DNA of 64,000 nt. It comes from Rhodococcus sp. HNM0563 (lineage in GTDB: Bacteria; Actinomycetota; Actinomycetes; Mycobacteriales; Mycobacteriaceae). A program made the position numbers and the translations under genes. Below are positions 59,019-64,000 of the stretch, in pieces; within the stretch, counting starts at the first letter, position 1; each line of letters opens with the position of its first letter. The notes beneath the pieces are model-generated. The model was not told where the DNA came from. It made no database searches and saw only the letters and a program-made list of their open reading frames with translations. The stretch is from NCBI RefSeq assembly GCF_012726195.1, contig NZ_JAASAF010000006.1:378256-442255 (forward strand), in the 5' to 3' direction.

Positions 59019-59498
59019 GTGCCCGAACCCCACGACCACGTCCAGCCGCTGCCGGAACACCATGTTCCGCTCGCTCCCGAGCTGCCGCTGACCGACTCGA
59101 CCGCAGACGAAGCGCTCGACCTGAAGACGCAGCTGGTGCGGTTCGTGGTTACCGGAGGGCTGTCGGCCATCGTCGACTACGGCCTGTATGTGCTGCTCAT
59201 GGCGCTCGGCGTCACCCGTGATATTGCGAAGGCGCTGTCCTTCATCGCGGGTACCACCACCGCGTACCTCATCAACCGGCGCTGGACCTTCCAGGCGCCG
59301 CCGAGCCGGTTGCGGTTCGCCGCTGTTGTGATCTTGTATGCGGTGACGTTCGCCGCCCAGGTCGGGATCAACCGGGTGCTCAACGAGTCGCTCGGTGACG
59401 ATTGGTGGGTCACCCCGTTCGCCTTCGTGGTCGCCCAAGGTGTGGCGACGGTCATCAACTTCGTCGTGCAGAGGCTCGTCATCTTCCGGATCCGCTGA
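59019..59498 (+). CDS. GtrA-family membrane protein (Rv3789-like)
   Basis: 159 residues with four helices: VRFVVTGGLSAIVDYGLYVL, then KALSFIAGTTTAYLINRRWT, two more after residue 95. The NRRWTF motif is diagnostic of GtrA. Rv3789 in M. tuberculosis lies beside dprE1 and is needed for arabinosylation, proposed as a decaprenyl-phospho-arabinose translocator or AftA partner. Here it is divergent from dprE1 rather than co-directional. A hairpin repeat starts 3 nt after the stop. Confidence 0.92.
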   Translation: MPEPHDHVQPLPEHHVPLAPELPLTDSTADEALDLKTQLVRFVVTGGLSAIVDYGLYVLLMALGVTRDIAKALSFIAGTTTAYLINRRWTFQAPPSRLRFAAVVILYAVTFAAQVGINRVLNESLGDDWWVTPFAFVVAQGVATVINFVVQRLVIFRIR

Positions 59499-59501
59499 AG
59501 A

Positions 59502-59543
59502 TTTGGTGGCTTCTTGTCCGCTCAGCGAACCATTTCTCACCAA
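59502..59543. repeat. Inverted repeat, left end of DUF559 cassette 2
   Basis: 42 nt beginning TTTGGTGG and ending TCTCACCAA; TTGGTG/CACCAA can pair within it. It matches the reverse complement of 60473-60514 at 32 of 42 positions, with both ends conserved and the middle variable. It lies 3 nt after the gtrA stop and 4 nt from the DUF559 stop. Confidence 0.85.
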
Positions 59544-59547
59544 GGAT

Positions 59548-60423
59548 TCACCGGTGTCGTGACATCGCCGTCCGAATCTGGCGAAGTACACCTTCGGGAT
59601 CCTGGGTCAGCGTGTGCCACGTGAATCGCAGGACGTGCCAGCCGGCGTTGACCAGGACATTCTGTCGTTCCGCGTCGCGCCGGTGCCGCTGCGCGTCGCG
59701 GTGCCAGGCCCAGCCGTCGATCTCGATGGCAACGCGCTCGGCGTCGAACACCACGTCGATTTCGTAACCGCAGCTCCTCGCGTGGGCACGCCACCCGATC
59801 AGGCCGGCAGTCCGTAGAAGACGATGCAGGATCCGTTCGGCTTCCGAATGTCCGCCATCGCCGGCGGACCACAGTAGCCGTGCTGCAGCACGTGCCCCGT
59901 GCCGTCCCGAGTTTCTGAGATGCACCCGCTGGAGGACCTCGAGCGACGTGTGGCGCTGCAGCGCACGGTCCATGAGCACGGATCCGTTCGGTAACTCGAC
60001 TGCAGCCTCGAGAACGGTCAGCGGTAGGGCAGTGACGGGCAGGCTGCGGACTACAACTGTGTCTTTCCAGTGCAGGTCACGGCGCCGAAGGCGAACTTCA
60101 TGTCTTTGCGGAAGCGCTCGACGATGAGTCACCGTGACGTAGTGGTGGCCGGGTGGACGATCGAGAAGTCCGTGCCACCACGCGGCACTCGGACCCCAAG
60201 CAACAGCATCCCGCCCTGCGCAGTACACCGCCGCGCGAAGGCTCACGCTTTCGGTGTGTTCGCGGTCGGCGCGCAGGTATATGCCGGGTGCGAGGGTGGA
60301 CCACTCGCCGGACCGGACCTGCCGGGTCACAGTCGACGAGCTCATACCGCATTCGAGGGCTTGCGCGCGTGTGATGATCCCGTCTTGGCGAGACATGATC
60401 GCGTGGATCGCTTTACGGCTCAT
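59548..60423 (-). CDS. AbiEi-type HTH / DUF559 protein, copy 2
   Basis: About 291 residues from ATG 60423; the frame stays open to 60513 but that part encodes the terminal repeat. N-terminal wHTH like AbiEi antitoxins (DGIITRAQALECGMSSSTVT, APGIYLRA). C-terminal DUF559, a Vsr-like nuclease fold: YEIDVVFDAERVAIEIDGWA, then RRDAERQNVLVNAGWHVLRF and TWHTL; the Asp and Glu residues of EIDVV/IEIDGW could bind metal. Paralogue of 38999-40006. Downstream of rmlC on the same strand. Confidence 0.8.
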   Translation of the reverse strand: MSRKAIHAIMSRQDGIITRAQALECGMSSSTVTRQVRSGEWSTLAPGIYLRADREHTESVSLRAAVYCAGRDAVAWGPSAAWWHGLLDRPPGHHYVTVTHRRALPQRHEVRLRRRDLHWKDTVVVRSLPVTALPLTVLEAAVELPNGSVLMDRALQRHTSLEVLQRVHLRNSGRHGARAAARLLWSAGDGGHSEAERILHRLLRTAGLIGWRAHARSCGYEIDVVFDAERVAIEIDGWAWHRDAQRHRRDAERQNVLVNAGWHVLRFTWHTLTQDPEGVLRQIRTAMSRHR

Positions 60424-60472
60424 ATTTCGTTCGACGCAGCATCGCTCGAAGCGGTTCCGCTGGTACGCAACG

Positions 60473-60514
60473 TTGGTGAGATATTGCCCGGAATACGGAC
60501 AAGAATCCACCAAA
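60473..60514. repeat. Inverted repeat, right end of DUF559 cassette 2
   Basis: 42 nt beginning TTGGTGAGA and ending CCACCAAA, the inverted copy of 59502-59543. It ends 5 nt from the rmlC stop. Confidence 0.85.
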
Positions 60515-60519
60515 GTCGA

Positions 60520-63022
<2,503 letters not shown>

Positions 63023-63169
63023 GGGCGGTGCCCGTCAGGACGCAAAAAGTGCATTTCCCGCGATCCTCACCAATCGGTCGCAACTCTCACGTGATCGGCG
63101 AACGGCGGCGTTCCCGCTGATAATGTCGCATCCGGACCAACAGGATCGAGGAGATCGGGGAGTTACTCG

Positions 63170-64000
63170 ATGGAGCAGGCACCTGCCGGCGACACGACAA
63201 CTGACGGCAGCAACGTCGACGCGCTGGAGGAGGCCCTCATCGAGCCCGCACGTCGTGATCGGCTGATCGTTCAACGCGGACTGTTCGGGTCGCTCTCGCC
63301 GCGCGTACCCGAGAAGATGTACGTGGTCACCAAGGGCGACGCGGCCGCCGACCGGCACGGGCTCCAGCTCGCCGAGGGCGCGACCGCCCACACCAACACC
63401 TACTTCGGCCGGTTCGCCGCGACCTTCTGGCAGCGCTGGACCGACGTGAAGACGGTGAACCTGCAGCTCACCTACGCCTCGTCGGGTAGCGCGGCGTTCA
63501 CCGTGTGGGCGTCCGACGCCCGTGGCCGTGAGCGCATCGTCACCACCTCGAAGGTCTCGGGTTCGGGCGACCTCGATCTCGAGCTTCCCATCGAGCGATT
63601 CGTCGACGGCGGCGCGATGTGGTTCTCCGTGGAGTCCAGCAACGGCTCGCTGCTCATTTCCGACGCGCGCTGGACCGTCGCCGCTCCCGAGCACCTGCGA
63701 CCGGCCGCCGTCGTCATCTGTACGTTCAACCGCGCCGACGACTGCACCGTCACGGTCGGCACCCTCGCCTCCGACGACGATGCGATGGCCGACATCGACG
63801 CGGTGTGCATCGTCGACCAGGGCACCGACCAGGTGCGTTCGCGTCCCTCGTTCGCGGAGGTCGAAGAGAAGCTCGGCAAGAAGCTGATCTACCTCACGCA
63901 GCCGAACCTCGGTGGCGCGGGCGGATTCTCCCGCGGCATGTACGAGATCACCGGCTCGCCGAACTCGGCGCACGCCAACGTGATCGTCATGGACGACGAC
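63170..64000 (+). CDS. glfT1: Galactofuranosyltransferase GlfT1, 3' end outside window
   Basis: 277 codons are visible, open to the window edge. GlfT1 adds the first galactofuranose residues to the decaprenyl-linked rhamnosyl-GlcNAc primer. The N-terminal domain (ERIVTTSKVSGSGDLDLELP) and the start of the GT2 domain (PAAVVICTFNRADDCTVTVG, LIYLTQPNLGGAGGFSRGMY) match the GlfT2 layout, and the last residues VIVMDDD are the metal-binding motif. GAGGAG lies upstream, and GATAAT at 63119-63124 is a likely -10. ATG 63170 is well supported. Confidence 0.93.
   Translation, partial: MEQAPAGDTTTDGSNVDALEEALIEPARRDRLIVQRGLFGSLSPRVPEKMYVVTKGDAAADRHGLQLAEGATAHTNTYFGRFAATFWQRWTDVKTVNLQLTYASSGSAAFTVWASDARGRERIVTTSKVSGSGDLDLELPIERFVDGGAMWFSVESSNGSLLISDARWTVAAPEHLRPAAVVICTFNRADDCTVTVGTLASDDDAMADIDAVCIVDQGTDQVRSRPSFAEVEEKLGKKLIYLTQPNLGGAGGFSRGMYEITGSPNSAHANVIVMDDD

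Larger units (their letters stand above)
59502..60514. mobile_element. Candidate DUF559 cassette 2 (inverted repeats)
   Basis: A 1.01-kb unit: one AbiEi/DUF559 gene between two 42-nt inverted repeats, fitted between the gtrA and rmlC stops with 3 and 5 nt to spare. This is the layout expected of an inserted element. No target duplication is evident. Mobility is inferred. Confidence 0.45.

Noticed and set aside
63121-63140. The 10-mer AATGTCGCAT upstream of glfT1 as a further copy of the solo hairpin
   Set aside because: Only one arm matches, there is no complementary arm downstream, and it overlaps the likely -10 box.

Overview
The window is high-GC DNA from a mycolic-acid-containing actinobacterium of the order Mycobacteriales, most likely Rhodococcus or a close relative. 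The evidence is the gene content: an almost complete arabinogalactan and mycolate envelope locus (glf, glfT2, DPPR phosphatase, ubiA-type DPPR synthase, aftB, two antigen-85-type mycolyltransferases, an Rv3802-like lipase, fadD32-pks13-accD4, two emb genes, aftA, dprE1-dprE2, gtrA, rmlA-rmlC, rmlB, glfT1). Gene order broadly follows M. tuberculosis Rv3836 back to Rv3782. The genus is inferred; no rRNA or tRNA gene is present to fix it.

Layout. 1-16 kb: housekeeping and envelope genes (zincin-like peptidase, septum-formation protein, ankyrin protein, serS, thioesterase, MFS permease, Fes-type esterase, Rieske/metallo-beta-lactamase fusion, lipoprotein, acyltransferase, HAD phosphatase, then divergent amidase and SpoIID-type wall proteins and a MerR/TipAS regulator). 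16-23 kb: glf-glfT2-PAP2-ubiA-aftB, an overlapping operon making the galactan and the arabinose donor precursor. 23-37 kb: mycolic acid export, synthesis and transfer. 37-40 kb: RidA, two TetR regulators and a DUF559 gene bracketed by hairpin repeats. 40-47 kb: two emb arabinosyltransferases. 47-54.7 kb: accessory block separating aftA from emb, containing an FAD/Fe-S oxidase, an AraC remnant and a type VII secretion-type effector operon with three tandem paralogous two-TM proteins (candidate immunity genes). 54.7-64 kb: aftA, dprE2-dprE1, gtrA, a second DUF559 gene bracketed by inverted repeats, dTDP-rhamnose genes, and the 5' part of glfT1.

How the genes work together. RmlA/B/C make dTDP-rhamnose for the linker unit; GlfT1 starts and GlfT2 extends galactan from UDP-Galf made by Glf; UbiA, the PAP2 phosphatase and DprE1/DprE2 make decaprenyl-phospho-arabinose; AftA, Emb proteins and AftB use it to build arabinan; FadD32, AccD4 and Pks13 make mycolates, and the mycolyltransferases attach them.

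Two things stand out. (1) Two AbiEi-HTH/DUF559 nuclease-like genes in one window are each framed by short hairpin repeats, and a solo hairpin at 22.86 kb is related to one pair with compensatory stem changes. This looks like a small mobile cassette or nuclease-hairpin system. (2) The T7SS-type effector operon ends in a triplicated putative immunity gene. In addition, at least fifteen genes have a TANNNT -10 box 6-9 nt before the start codon, predicting leaderless mRNAs through most of the envelope locus.
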